Positions 35,430 through 44,513 of a DNA stretch of 64,000 bases are shown here, piece after piece (within the stretch, counting starts at the first letter, position 1; each line of letters starts with the position of its first letter). Under the pieces are notes generated by a model that was given only the letters and a program-made list of their open reading frames with translations, had not been told where the DNA came from and searched no databases. The position numbers and the translations under genes are program-made. Source of the stretch: Herbaspirillum sp. ASV7. GTDB lineage: Bacteria > Pseudomonadota > Gammaproteobacteria > Burkholderiales > Burkholderiaceae_D. Where the stretch lies: assembly GCF_016429215.1 (NCBI RefSeq), contig NZ_JAELUH010000007.1, forward strand, positions 1 to 64,000, given 5' to 3'.

Positions 35430-38400
35430 GGCGGAGCAGCTCCTTGATGCGGGTGACATATTCGTTGAGACGGAATTGCTTCACCAGTTGCCGCAGTTCG
35501 GTGGTGAAGGGCAGGTAGGCCGGGTCCTGGCGTTCCATGGCATCGAGCTGGCGCAGGATTTCCTTGGCATAGCCGATCGCCCCCAGTTCCAGCAGGGCAC
35601 GCAGTTTGTTCTGGGCCGGCACCAGCATGAGCGCCTGCGCTGCCGGCGCAGCCTGGGCAACAGGCGCGCCGCCGGCCACCCAGTCCAGCTGCAGGTGCAG
35701 GCGGATCTTGTTGAGCAATTCGTTGTAGGCCACCGGCTTGACCATGAAGTCGTCGACCAGCGGCGGTTCGTTGCGCTCGTGCAGGTTCTCGAAGGCATTG
35801 GCCGAGACCAGGATGATGGGGAGCGTCGCCAGCCCGCGCGCGCGGATGGCGCGGGCCACCGACCAGCCATCCATCTGCGGCATGGCGATGTCCAGCAGGA
35901 CCAGGTCGGGCCGTTCCAGCGAGAGCCTCTCCATGCAGGCCAGTCCGCTGTCGGCCTCGCTGACCACGAAGCCCAGCGGCATGAGCATGTCCTTCAGGAG
36001 GCGGCGCTGCGAGGCCTGGTCGTCCACCACCAGGATGCGGCGCGAGGGGCCGGTGTAGCCCGACATCTGGTCTTCCAGCGGCAGGCGCGGGCGTGGCACA
36101 TGCACCTCGGGCAGGTAGATCTTGAGATGGAAGCTGCTGCCGCTGCCCACCACGCTTTGCACCGCCAGTTCGCCGCCCATGATGTGGGTCAGCATGCGGC
36201 TGATGGCCAACCCCAGTCCGGTGCCGATGTCTTCGCGCAGGTTGGCGGCGCTGCTGCGCTCGAAGGGCAGGAAGATGCGTTCCCGGTCCTCGTCGGCAAT
36301 GCCGATGCCGGTGTCGATCACGTCGAACCAGGCGATCTCGCGGGCGTAGCGCACCTTCAGCGTGACGCCGCCCCGGTCGGTGAACTTGACCGCATTGCCC
36401 AGCAGGTTGATGAGGATCTGGCGCAGGCGCTTCTGGTCGGCATGGACGATGGCCGGCAGGCGACCGCTGGGTTCGAAATGGAAGTGCAAGCCCTTCTGTT
36501 CGGCCTGGGGCGCAAACATGCCGACGATCTGCTCCAGGAATTCCGGCAGGGCCAGTTCGTCGGAGGCCAGGCGCATCTTGCCGGCCTCGATCTTGGCGAT
36601 GTCGAGCAGGCCATCGATGAGGCTCAAGAGGTGTTCGCCACTGCGGCGGATGACGGCGATGGCATCCTTGCGGGCTGGCGGGATGGTGGCATCCACCTGC
36701 AGGATCTGGGCATAGCCGAGGATGCTGTTCAGAGGCGTGCGCAATTCATGGCTCATGCCGGCCACGAAGCGGCTCTTGGCCAGGTTGGCGGACTCGGCTG
36801 CTTCCTTGGCGCGTTGCAGTTCGGCGTCGGTACGCTTGTGGGCCTCGATCTCGGCCAGCAGCAGGTTGGTCTGGCGCTCCGATTCTTCCTGGGCGACGGC
36901 GCGGCTTTCATTGGTCAGCACCAGCCACCAGGCGCCCACGCCCACCACCACCAGCAACAGGCAGAACAGCTTGACGAAGATTGCGCGCACCGACTGCGGC
37001 GCCTCCGGCAGGCTGCCCGAGAGATCGGCCATCTGCTGGAAGTACAGCATCCACAATACGATCGCCAGGCCGCCGGCCAGCAGGCCGAAGACCGTCAGGT
37101 AATGGCCGATGCGGGTATTGAGCTTGAGCGTGAAGCGCGCCGGCACCAGCTGGCGCAGGGTATGCAGGATCTGGTTGTGCAGCCGTGCGCGTGGCGTCTT
37201 GCAGCGGTCCTTGCAGCGCGCATCGAGCGAACAGCACAGCGAACAGATCGCCCCCTGGTAGGCCGGGCAATGGGCCATGTCGGGCGTCTCGAAGGCGTTG
37301 CCGCAGATGACGCAGTCCAGCAGGCCGCGTGCCTGGCCCGGGGTATGCGGCCGGTAGGCCTGCTCGGAGAGGGTGTCGCGCCGGGCGATGTAGTAGCGGC
37401 TGCCGGTGGCCACGGCGATCAGCGGTGCGCACAGCAGGGCCGTGCCCAGGGCGATGAAGGGCGCCAGCGCCGCCACCGTCTTGCCCAGCACGCCCGACAT
37501 GGCGATGGTGGAGAGCAGGGTGGCCACCACCATCGATCCCACACCCACCGGGTTGACGTCGTAGAGGTGGGCGCGCTTGAACTCGATGTGCGCCGGGCTC
37601 AGCCGCAGCGGCTTATTGATGACCAGGTCGGCCACCACCGCGCCGATCCAGGAGATCGCCACCAGGCTGTAGAGCGCCAGCACATGTTCCAGGGCATTGA
37701 AGACGCCCAGCTCCATCAGCAGCACCGCGATCAACACATTGAACACCAGCCACACCACCCGGCCCGGATGGCTGTGGGTCAGGCGCGCAAAGAAATTGGA
37801 CCAGGCCAGCGAGCCGGCATAGGCATTGGTGACATTGATCTTGATCTGCGACACCACCACGAACAGCACCACCGCCCCCAGCGCCAGGGCCGGGCTGCCG
37901 AACACATACTGATAGCCGACCAGGTACATCTGCGTCGGCTCCACCGCGCGCGCCATGGGCACCTCATGCTGGATGGCCAGGAAGGCCAGCAAGGCCCCAC
38001 CCAGCATCTTGGCTGCGCCCAGCAGGATCCAGCCGGGGCCGGCCAGCAGCAGGGCGGTCCACCAGCGGCCCCGGTTGGCGGCGGTCTTCTCGGGCAGGAA
38101 GCGCAGGAAGTCGACCTGCTCGCCCACCTGGGCGATCAGCGAAAAGGCCACCGTGGCCGCCGCGCCGAACAGGGCCAGGTTGAAGGAACTGCCTTCCTCG
38201 GCGCGGCCGGCAAAACTCATCAGGTTGGACAGTGCATCGGGTTCCTTGTAGAGCACGCAGGCATAGGGCAGCACCAGCAGGACCAGCCATAGCGGCTGGG
38301 TCCACATCTGCAGGCGGTTGATGAGGGTGATGCCGTAGGCCACCATGGGGATGATGATGAGCGAACAGAGCACGTAGCCATACACCAGCGGCAGGCCGAA

Positions 38401-38871
38401 ATAGATCTCGATGGCCTGGGCCATGATGGCCGCTTCCAGCGCGAAGAAGATGAAGGTGAAGCTGGCATAGATCAGCGAGGTGATGGTCGAGCCGATATAG
38501 CCGAAGCCGGCGCCGCGCGTGAGCAGGTCCATGTCCACGCCGTAGCGGGCGGCGTAGTAGCTGATGGGCAGGCCGGTGGCGAAGAATAGCAGCACCACGC
38601 AGGCAATGGCCCAGAAGGCGTTGGTGAAGCCATAGCTCAGGGTGATGGCGCCGCTGATGGCTTCCAGCGCCAGGAAGGAGGTCGCGCCCAGCGCGGTGTT
38701 GGCCAGGCGGAACTCGGACCAGCGCCGGAACGACAGCGGCGTATAGCGCAGCGCGTAGTCTTCCAGGGTCTCGTTGGCGACCCAGGTGTTGTAGTCGCGG
38801 CGGACCTTGACGATGCGTTGGGTGGCGGGATGGCTCACGGTGGCTCGCGTTGATGGATAGGGCGGTTCCAT
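35407..38871 (-). CDS. Hybrid histidine kinase with an N-terminal NCS1 transporter domain
   Basis: A 1154-residue membrane protein. Residues ~30-495 are a complete NCS1-family (nucleobase/hydantoin symporter) module with about 12 membrane segments (YTPLSFRRWSEFRLANTALG; TNAYAGSLAWSNFFARLTHS). Residues 520-557 hold eight Cys (CVICGNAF..., CSLCCSL, CKDRCK), likely a zinc or metal cluster. Two further membrane segments (~588-612 and 630-652) are followed by a coiled coil, HisKA with His708 (SHELRTPLN), HATPase (NLLGNAVKF, GTGLGLAI), a receiver with Asp994 (LLDIAMP), and a C-terminal tail. It is followed by its response regulator. Analogous to CbrA, which uses an SLC5 transporter as input, but with a different transporter family. 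The ligand may be urea, formamide or a related amide. Confidence 0.93.
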   Translation of the reverse strand: MEPPYPSTRATVSHPATQRIVKVRRDYNTWVANETLEDYALRYTPLSFRRWSEFRLANTALGATSFLALEAISGAITLSYGFTNAFWAIACVVLLFFATGLPISYYAARYGVDMDLLTRGAGFGYIGSTITSLIYASFTFIFFALEAAIMAQAIEIYFGLPLVYGYVLCSLIIIPMVAYGITLINRLQMWTQPLWLVLLVLPYACVLYKEPDALSNLMSFAGRAEEGSSFNLALFGAAATVAFSLIAQVGEQVDFLRFLPEKTAANRGRWWTALLLAGPGWILLGAAKMLGGALLAFLAIQHEVPMARAVEPTQMYLVGYQYVFGSPALALGAVVLFVVVSQIKINVTNAYAGSLAWSNFFARLTHSHPGRVVWLVFNVLIAVLLMELGVFNALEHVLALYSLVAISWIGAVVADLVINKPLRLSPAHIEFKRAHLYDVNPVGVGSMVVATLLSTIAMSGVLGKTVAALAPFIALGTALLCAPLIAVATGSRYYIARRDTLSEQAYRPHTPGQARGLLDCVICGNAFETPDMAHCPAYQGAICSLCCSLDARCKDRCKTPRARLHNQILHTLRQLVPARFTLKLNTRIGHYLTVFGLLAGGLAIVLWMLYFQQMADLSGSLPEAPQSVRAIFVKLFCLLLVVVGVGAWWLVLTNESRAVAQEESERQTNLLLAEIEAHKRTDAELQRAKEAAESANLAKSRFVAGMSHELRTPLNSILGYAQILQVDATIPPARKDAIAVIRRSGEHLLSLIDGLLDIAKIEAGKMRLASDELALPEFLEQIVGMFAPQAEQKGLHFHFEPSGRLPAIVHADQKRLRQILINLLGNAVKFTDRGGVTLKVRYAREIAWFDVIDTGIGIADEDRERIFLPFERSSAANLREDIGTGLGLAISRMLTHIMGGELAVQSVVGSGSSFHLKIYLPEVHVPRPRLPLEDQMSGYTGPSRRILVVDDQASQRRLLKDMLMPLGFVVSEADSGLACMERLSLERPDLVLLDIAMPQMDGWSVARAIRARGLATLPIILVSANAFENLHERNEPPLVDDFMVKPVAYNELLNKIRLHLQLDWVAGGAPVAQAAPAAQALMLVPAQNKLRALLELGAIGYAKEILRQLDAMERQDPAYLPFTTELRQLVKQFRLNEYVTRIKELLRHDLNDVR

Positions 38872-38954
38872 GTCAGCACGGTGTCAGCGCGTCGTCCTGC
38901 GGAACCTGTCGTGTTTTGTTGCAAGCAATTTTCAAACCATTGCGGCGCGCTGGG

Positions 38955-38974
38955 CATACGTCAAATGACGTATG
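38955..38974. promoter_or_regulatory. Palindrome 1 in the kinase / amide-operon control region
   Basis: CATACGTCA and TGACGTATG form 9-bp perfect arms around a central AA. It lies 84 bases upstream of the kinase start. The TACGT half-sites resemble those recognised by NarL/LuxR-type regulators in other systems. Confidence 0.6.
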
Positions 38975-39129
38975 TCGGTCCTCTCATGCGGCGCGAATTC
39001 ACCAGGAAGCAGCAGCGGTCGCCAGCGGCACCTCCCGCCCGGGATGAGAAAGCCGCGCCGGCCGCACCAAGAGCAGGCAGGTCGCGTTCAAAAAGCGTGC
39101 AGGCAGGTCGGCCGGGCGCAGGGCCGGCC

Positions 39130-39147
39130 TTACGTCAAACAACGTAT
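39130..39147. promoter_or_regulatory. Palindrome 2 in the kinase / amide-operon control region
   Basis: TTACGTCAAACAACGTAT shares TACGTCAAA-N2-ACGTAT with palindrome 1 (arms TACGT and ACGTA). It lies 158 bases before the urtA start. The remainder of the 434-base gap (38872-39305) contains no gene that I can support; it must carry both divergent promoters. Confidence 0.55.
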
Positions 39148-39305
39148 TGTTGCGCCGCACAGCGAAATCTATTCTCCGTCCCAGAACGACAGGCCAGCCA
39201 GCGTCCGCAGGCGGGCAATCCGGCCGGTGCCTGTGTTCCTTCGTCTGCAGGCAGCCACGAATGCACTTCACCGAGTCCAACAACAACGCCCGAAAGGAGT
39301 ACCGC

Positions 39306-40562
39306 ATGTCGCATTCCTCGTCTTCCAACCCGCCCTCGCTGCCCCGTCGCAAGGTCCTCATGGGCCTGGCCGCCGGTGCTGCCGCGGCCGCCCTGCCGGG
39401 CATGGCCTCGGCCCAGCAGTATCCGACCGCCAAGGTCAATACCACCAAGCTGGCCATCACCGATACCGAAGTCACCGTGGGCCAGCTGCACTCGGCCACC
39501 GGCACCATGGCCATCAGCGAGACCGGGTCGATCCAGGCCGAGCGCCTGGCCATCGAGCAGATCAATGCCATGGGCGGCATCCTCGGTCGCAAGATCAAGA
39601 TCATCCAGGAAGACGGCGCCAGCGACTGGCCCACCTTCGCCGAAAAGGCCAAGAAGCTGCTGGAGAACGACCGCGTGGCAGCCGTCTTCGGCTGCTGGAC
39701 CTCGGCCTCGCGCAAGGCGGTGTTGCCGGTGTTCGAGAAGGACAACGGCTTGCTCTACTACCCGACCTTCTACGAAGGCCTGGAGCAATCCAAGAACGTC
39801 TTCTATACCGGCCAGGAGGCGACGCAACAGGTGCTGGCAGGCCTGAACTGGGTGGCCAAGGAAAAGAAGGCCAAGACCTTCTTCCTGGTCGGCTCCGACT
39901 ACATCTGGCCGCGCACCTCCAACAAGATCGCCCGCAAGCACATCGAGAACGTGCTCAAGGGCTCGGTGGTGGGCGAGGAATACTATCCGCTGGGCAATAC
40001 CCAGTTCGGCTCGCTGATCAACAAGATCAAGCTGAAGAAACCCGACGTCATCTTCGCCGACGTGGTAGGCGGCTCCAACGTGGCCTTCTACAAGCAGTTG
40101 AAGGCCGCCGGCGTCACCGCCAAGACCCAGAACCTGCTGACCATCTCGGTGACCGAGGATGAAATGCTGGGCATCGGCGGCGAGAACGTGGAGGGCTTCT
40201 TCGCTTCCATGAAGTATTTCCAGAGCCTGGACAACGCCAACAACAAGAAATTCGTGGCCGAGTTCAAGGCCAAGTTCGGTGCCAATTCGGTCATCGGCGA
40301 CGTCACCCAGGCCGCCTATCTCGGCCCCTGGCTGTGGAAGGCGGCGGTGGAAAAGGCCGGCAGCTTCGACGTCGACAAGGTGGTGGCGGCCTCCCCGGGC
40401 ATCGAACTCAAGACCGCCCCGGAAGGCTACGTCAAGGTCCACGAGAACCACCACCTGTGGAGCAAGACCCGTATCGGCGAAGCGCAGAAGGACGGCCAGT
40501 TCAAGGTGGTCTATGAGTCCGACCTGATCGAGCCCAATCCCTTCCCCAAGGGTTACCAGTAA
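39306..40562 (+). CDS. urtA: Urea/short-chain amide ABC transporter, substrate-binding protein
   Basis: A 418-residue periplasmic binding protein of the UrtA/FmdD/AmiC type. The N-terminal signal PRRKVLMGLAAGAAAAALPG carries twin Arg and may be Tat-directed, with cleavage after ASAQ. Mature motifs TVGQLHSATGTMAISETGS, GGILGRKIKIIQEDGASDWPTFAEKAKKLL (in part), FGCWTSASRKAVLPV, YYPTFYEG and GSDYIWPRTSN are typical of UrtA. ATG 39306 follows AAAGGAG. It is the first gene of the transporter-amidase unit; a long inverted repeat (R2) separates it from urtB, which may protect this mRNA part and raise binding-protein yield. Confidence 0.94.
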   Translation: MSHSSSSNPPSLPRRKVLMGLAAGAAAAALPGMASAQQYPTAKVNTTKLAITDTEVTVGQLHSATGTMAISETGSIQAERLAIEQINAMGGILGRKIKIIQEDGASDWPTFAEKAKKLLENDRVAAVFGCWTSASRKAVLPVFEKDNGLLYYPTFYEGLEQSKNVFYTGQEATQQVLAGLNWVAKEKKAKTFFLVGSDYIWPRTSNKIARKHIENVLKGSVVGEEYYPLGNTQFGSLINKIKLKKPDVIFADVVGGSNVAFYKQLKAAGVTAKTQNLLTISVTEDEMLGIGGENVEGFFASMKYFQSLDNANNKKFVAEFKAKFGANSVIGDVTQAAYLGPWLWKAAVEKAGSFDVDKVVAASPGIELKTAPEGYVKVHENHHLWSKTRIGEAQKDGQFKVVYESDLIEPNPFPKGYQ

Positions 40563-40596
40563 GACCTTGCAGCAACTGCCTTGATACATCGCATCC

Positions 40597-40713
40597 CCGT
40601 TCGTCCTGAGCAGGCCCGCAGGGCCGTATCGAAGGCTCTCCTGAGCCTGTCGAAGGAGTGCTTTGTTCTCTGGTCTTCGATACGCGGCTTGCGCCGCTAC
40701 TCAGTCCGAACGG
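40597..40713. repeat. Intergenic inverted repeat, copy R2
   Basis: Starts CCGTTCGTCCTGAGCAGG and ends CTACTCAGTCCGAACGG, with inner GGGCCGTATCGAAGG and CTTCGATACGCGG blocks as in R1, plus a ~35-base insert (CCTGAGCCTGTCGAAGGAG) shared in part with R3. It fills much of the 271-base gap between urtA and urtB; no gene is seen there. Confidence 0.9.
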
Positions 40714-40833
40714 TGGGAGGGTGCTTCGGAGCGTGCTTCCTCCTTCAGTGCAGCAAAGCGGCGGCGTCTGTAGTGACATGCGGGCGCTGCCGCCCCTTAC
40801 CGGTCAATTCATCCTTGCCCATCGGGAGTCAAC

Positions 40834-41751
40834 ATGGTTTCTCTATCCGAATTCGGCGCCATCTTCGCCATGCAGGGCTTCAATGGCCTGTCGGTGTTCT
40901 GCGTCCTGCTGCTGATGGCGCTGGGCCTGGCCATCATCTTCGGGCAGATGGGCGTGATCAACATGGCCCACGGTGAATTTCTCACCATCGGCGCCTACAT
41001 CACCTACCTGCTGTCGCACCTGACCACCACCTATGCGCCGGCCTTGCAGCCGTTCTACTTCTTCGCGGCCATCGTGCTGTCCTTCGCGGTGGCCTATGGC
41101 GTGGGTTACCTGACCGAGCTGCTGTTGATCAGCCGCCTCTACAAGCGTCCGCTCGACACGCTCCTGGCCACCTGGGGCCTGTCGCTGGCGATGCAGCAGA
41201 CCTTCCGTTCAATCTTCGGTGCCAAGGAAGTCAGCGCCACCTTGCCGGACTGGCTGATGGGTTCCTTCAAGCCGACCGACGCCATCGATATTCCCATCAA
41301 TGGCCTGTTCATGATGGGCATCACGGTCTTGCTCACGGGGTCCATCTTCGTGCTGCTGTTCCGCTCGCGCTGGGGCCTGCAGGTGCGCGCCACGATGCAG
41401 AACCGGGTCATGAGCGGGGCAGTCGGCATCAATACCCGCAAGGTCGACCGCACCACCTTCGCGCTCGGTTGCGGCGTGGCCGGGGTGGCGGGGGCGGCCT
41501 TTACCACCATCGGTTCCACCGGCCCCACCAGCGGTTCGCTCTACATCGTCGATACCTTCCTGGTGGTGGTCTTCGGCGGTGCGCAAAGCCTGATCGGCAC
41601 CATCGCCTCGGCCTTCTCGATCGCCCAGACGCAATCGACGGCGGAGTTCTTCCTGACCGGGTCCATGGCCAAGGTGCTGACGCTCTCGGCGGTGATCCTA
41701 ATCCTGATGCTGCGTCCGCAGGGCCTGTTCTCGGCCAAGGTGCGCAAGTGA
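40834..41751 (+). CDS. urtB: Urea/amide ABC transporter permease UrtB
   Basis: A 305-residue LivH-type permease with 8 or so membrane segments. GLSVFCVLLLMALGLAIIFG, GVINMAHGEFLTIGAY and the EAA-like loop LGCGVAGVAGAAF match UrtB. It pairs with UrtC to form the channel. The GTG/ATG choice is not a problem: ATG 40834 follows GGGAG. The gene is 271 bases downstream of urtA and 40 bases upstream of urtC. Confidence 0.93.
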   Translation: MVSLSEFGAIFAMQGFNGLSVFCVLLLMALGLAIIFGQMGVINMAHGEFLTIGAYITYLLSHLTTTYAPALQPFYFFAAIVLSFAVAYGVGYLTELLLISRLYKRPLDTLLATWGLSLAMQQTFRSIFGAKEVSATLPDWLMGSFKPTDAIDIPINGLFMMGITVLLTGSIFVLLFRSRWGLQVRATMQNRVMSGAVGINTRKVDRTTFALGCGVAGVAGAAFTTIGSTGPTSGSLYIVDTFLVVVFGGAQSLIGTIASAFSIAQTQSTAEFFLTGSMAKVLTLSAVILILMLRPQGLFSAKVRK

Positions 41752-41791
41752 TGGCCGGCTTCTCTTTCTCCAATAACCCGTGCGAGGTCCG

Positions 41792-43003
41792 ATGATGCAT
41801 GCAGCCTATGAAAAACTGTTGGGCGGGCGCTCCGGAGCGGTGGGCCTGCTGGTGATGGCGGCGCTGTTGCTGGTGGTGTTCCCGCTGACGCTGGACATGT
41901 TCCGTCTCAACCTGGTGGGCAAGTACCTGTCCTACGCCTTCGTGGCGGTCGGGCTGGTGCTGTGCTGGGGCTATGGCGGCATCCTCAGCCTGGGGCAGGG
42001 CGTGTTCTTCGGCCTGGGTGGCTATTGCATGGCCATGTTCCTCAAGCTCGAAGCCTCCGACCCCATCAGCACCAAGATCCAGTCCACGCCGGGCATTCCC
42101 GACTTCATGGACTGGAACCAGATCACCGCCTTGCCAGCGATGTGGGAACCCTTCCACAGCTTTGCCTTCACGGTCCTGGCGGTGCTGTTGGTGCCTACGC
42201 TGCTGGCCATGCTGATCGGCCTGGCCATGTTCAAGCGGCGGGTGGGGGACGTGTATTTTTCCATCGTCACCCAGGCCATCGCCGCCATCCTCTCCATCCT
42301 CATCATCGGCCAGCAAGGCCTGACCGGCGGCGTCAACGGCATCACCGACCTGAAGACCCTGATGGGCTGGGACATCCGTACCGACCATGCCAAGCTGGTG
42401 CTGTACTTCGTCAATGCGGGTCTGCTGTTCGGCTGCATCCTGTTCGGCCGCTATGTGCTGGGCTCCAAGCTGGGGCGCCTGCTGGTGGCCATGCGCGACA
42501 AGGAGGAGCGGGTGCGTTTCTCGGGCTATGACGTGGCCAGCTTCAAGGTCTTCGTGTACTGCGTGGCGGCCATGTTCTCGGCCATCGGCGGGGCCATGTT
42601 CACGCTGCAGGTGGGCTTCATGTCGCCATCGTTCGTGGGCATCGTGCCGTCCATCGAGATGGTGATCTTCGCTGCCGTGGGTGGCCGCATGTCGCTGCTG
42701 GGGGCGGTCTACGGCACCTTGCTGGTGAACTTCGGCAAGACCTATTTTTCCGAGACCTTCCCCGAGCTGTGGCTGTTCCTGATGGGCGGCCTCTTCATCG
42801 CGGTGGTGATGTATTTCCCCAATGGCTTGGCCGGTCTCTGGCAGACCCAGGGCAAGCGCCTCATGGGCCGGCTGCGCGGCAGCTCCCGGGCCGCTGTCGC
42901 CGAAACCCCGGCGGCCCCCGCCAAGTCCGCCCCCCGTGCTGCCAGCACCGAACCCACCCGCGACGGCATCGAGCCCGGCGCTACCCTGGAGGCCAGCAAA
43001 TGA
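41792..43003 (+). CDS. urtC: Urea/amide ABC transporter permease UrtC
   Basis: A 403-residue LivM-type permease. Typical stretches: YLSYAFVAVGLVLCWGYGGILSLGQGVFFGLGGY, FFSIVTQAIAAILSILIIGQQGLTGGVNGIT and VRFSGYDVASFKVFVYCVAAMFSAIGGAMF, in outline. The C-terminal ~45 residues are Ala/Pro-rich and cytoplasmic. Start: two ATG codons at 41792/41795 after GAGG; an upstream GTG (41780) is not used. Ends with a 4-base overlap with urtD. Confidence 0.92.
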   Translation: MMHAAYEKLLGGRSGAVGLLVMAALLLVVFPLTLDMFRLNLVGKYLSYAFVAVGLVLCWGYGGILSLGQGVFFGLGGYCMAMFLKLEASDPISTKIQSTPGIPDFMDWNQITALPAMWEPFHSFAFTVLAVLLVPTLLAMLIGLAMFKRRVGDVYFSIVTQAIAAILSILIIGQQGLTGGVNGITDLKTLMGWDIRTDHAKLVLYFVNAGLLFGCILFGRYVLGSKLGRLLVAMRDKEERVRFSGYDVASFKVFVYCVAAMFSAIGGAMFTLQVGFMSPSFVGIVPSIEMVIFAAVGGRMSLLGAVYGTLLVNFGKTYFSETFPELWLFLMGGLFIAVVMYFPNGLAGLWQTQGKRLMGRLRGSSRAAVAETPAAPAKSAPRAASTEPTRDGIEPGATLEASK

Positions 43004-43767
43004 GCGAGAACCCCATCGGTTTCGAATCGGATGCCCATCCGGTCTTGGCCATCGAAGACCTGACCGTCTCCTTCGATGGTTTCAAGGCAGTCGACAAGCT
43101 CAATCTCTACGTGCAGCGCAACGAGGTGCGCGTGGTGATCGGCCCCAACGGCGCCGGCAAGACCACCGTGCTGGACCTGATCTGCGGCAAGACCCGCGCC
43201 ACCTCGGGCAGCATCAAGTTCAATAGCCATGAGCTGACCAAGATGAGCGAGCACGCCATCGTGCGGGCGGGGGTGGGGCGCAAGTTCCAGACGCCGTCCA
43301 TCTACGAAAACCTGTCCGTCTTCGAGAACCTGGAAATGTCCTTCCCGCGTGGCCGCAAGGTGTTCGGCGCGCTCACCTTCCAGCGTTCGCCGGACGTGGT
43401 GGCGCGGGTGGAGGCGGTGGCCGCCGAGATCTTCCTCGACCAGCAGCTGCACACCCAGGCCGACCTGCTCTCGCACGGGCAGAAGCAGTGGCTGGAGATC
43501 GGCATGCTGTTGATGCAGGAGCCCGAGCTGCTGATGCTGGACGAGCCGGTGGCCGGCATGAGCGTGTCCGAGCGCGAAAAGACCGCCGAGCTGCTGGGCC
43601 GTATCAGCCAGGGCCGTTCGGTGGTGGTGATCGAGCACGACATGGATTTCGTCAAGAGCATCGCCCACAAGGTGACCGTGCTGCACCAGGGCAAGATCCT
43701 GGCCGAAGGCAGCATGGAGAAGGTGCAATCCGATCCCAAGGTGATCGATGTCTATCTCGGTCACTGA
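43000..43767 (+). CDS. urtD: Urea/amide ABC transporter ATP-binding protein UrtD
   Basis: A 255-residue ATPase: Walker A GPNGAGKTT, signature variant LSHGQKQWLEIGMLL in place of LSGGQ, Walker B LLMLDEPVAGMS and the switch His in VIEHDMDFV. The LSHGQKQWLEIG signature is a hallmark of UrtD. It is coupled to urtC by overlapping stop and start codons. Confidence 0.95.
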   Translation: MSENPIGFESDAHPVLAIEDLTVSFDGFKAVDKLNLYVQRNEVRVVIGPNGAGKTTVLDLICGKTRATSGSIKFNSHELTKMSEHAIVRAGVGRKFQTPSIYENLSVFENLEMSFPRGRKVFGALTFQRSPDVVARVEAVAAEIFLDQQLHTQADLLSHGQKQWLEIGMLLMQEPELLMLDEPVAGMSVSEREKTAELLGRISQGRSVVVIEHDMDFVKSIAHKVTVLHQGKILAEGSMEKVQSDPKVIDVYLGH

Positions 43768-43792
43768 ACGTCTATCCAACCCGGAGCCCGCC

Positions 43793-44482
43793 ATGTTCAA
43801 AGTCTCGCAACTCGCCTCCGGCTACGGCCAGAGCAAGGTCATCCACGACGTCGACCTGTCGGTGGCCAAGGAAGAAATCGTCGCCGTCATGGGCCGCAAC
43901 GGCATGGGCAAGACCACGCTGTTCAAGACCCTGATGGGCATCCTGCCGCTGCGCGGCGGCAGCATCAGCATCGACGGTGTCGAACTGGGCGCCCTGGAAA
44001 GCCACCAGCGCGTGGAGCGCGGCGTGGCCTACGTGCCGCAGGGGCGGATGATCTTTTCCCACATGACGGTGCTGGAAAACATCCAGACCGGCTTGCCGGC
44101 TTCGGCCAAGGGCAAGGTGCCGGACGAGCTTTATTCGCTCTTCCCGGTGCTCTACGACATGCGTACCCGCAAGGGCGGCAACCTCTCCGGCGGCCAGCAG
44201 CAGCAACTGGCCATTGCCCGCGCGCTGGCCACCAATCCGCGCGTGCTGTTGCTGGATGAGCCCACCGAGGGCATCCAGCCTTCCATCATCAAGGACATCG
44301 CCAGGAGCCTCAAGGAAATCCGCAAGATCCGCGCGCTCACCATCGTGGTTTCGGAGCAGGTGTTGAGCTTCACGCTGGAGATCGCCGATCGTTTCCTGGT
44401 GATCGACAAGGGCCGCTTCGTCTATGAAGACACGCGGGCCAATGTCGATGCGCCCACCATCAGCAAGTACCTGTCCGTCTGA
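43793..44482 (+). CDS. urtE: Urea/amide ABC transporter ATP-binding protein UrtE
   Basis: A 229-residue LivF-type ATPase: Walker [25 protein letters not shown], Walker [30 protein letters not shown] and the EGIQPSII stretch are typical of UrtE. ATG 43793 has CCGGAG upstream; it starts 25 bases after urtD. The next gene, amidase, begins 31 bases downstream. Confidence 0.94.
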   Translation: MFKVSQLASGYGQSKVIHDVDLSVAKEEIVAVMGRNGMGKTTLFKTLMGILPLRGGSISIDGVELGALESHQRVERGVAYVPQGRMIFSHMTVLENIQTGLPASAKGKVPDELYSLFPVLYDMRTRKGGNLSGGQQQQLAIARALATNPRVLLLDEPTEGIQPSIIKDIARSLKEIRKIRALTIVVSEQVLSFTLEIADRFLVIDKGRFVYEDTRANVDAPTISKYLSV

Positions 44483-44513
44483 TTTCCCCCGATCTGCAAC
44501 CAGGAGCAAGCTT

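Noticed and set aside
35314-38292. A 992-codon open frame on the plus strand opposite the sensor kinase.
   Set aside because: The minus-strand product has transporter, kinase and receiver motifs; the plus-strand translation is His/Gln/Asp/Gly-rich without domains and lies antisense over the conserved gene.
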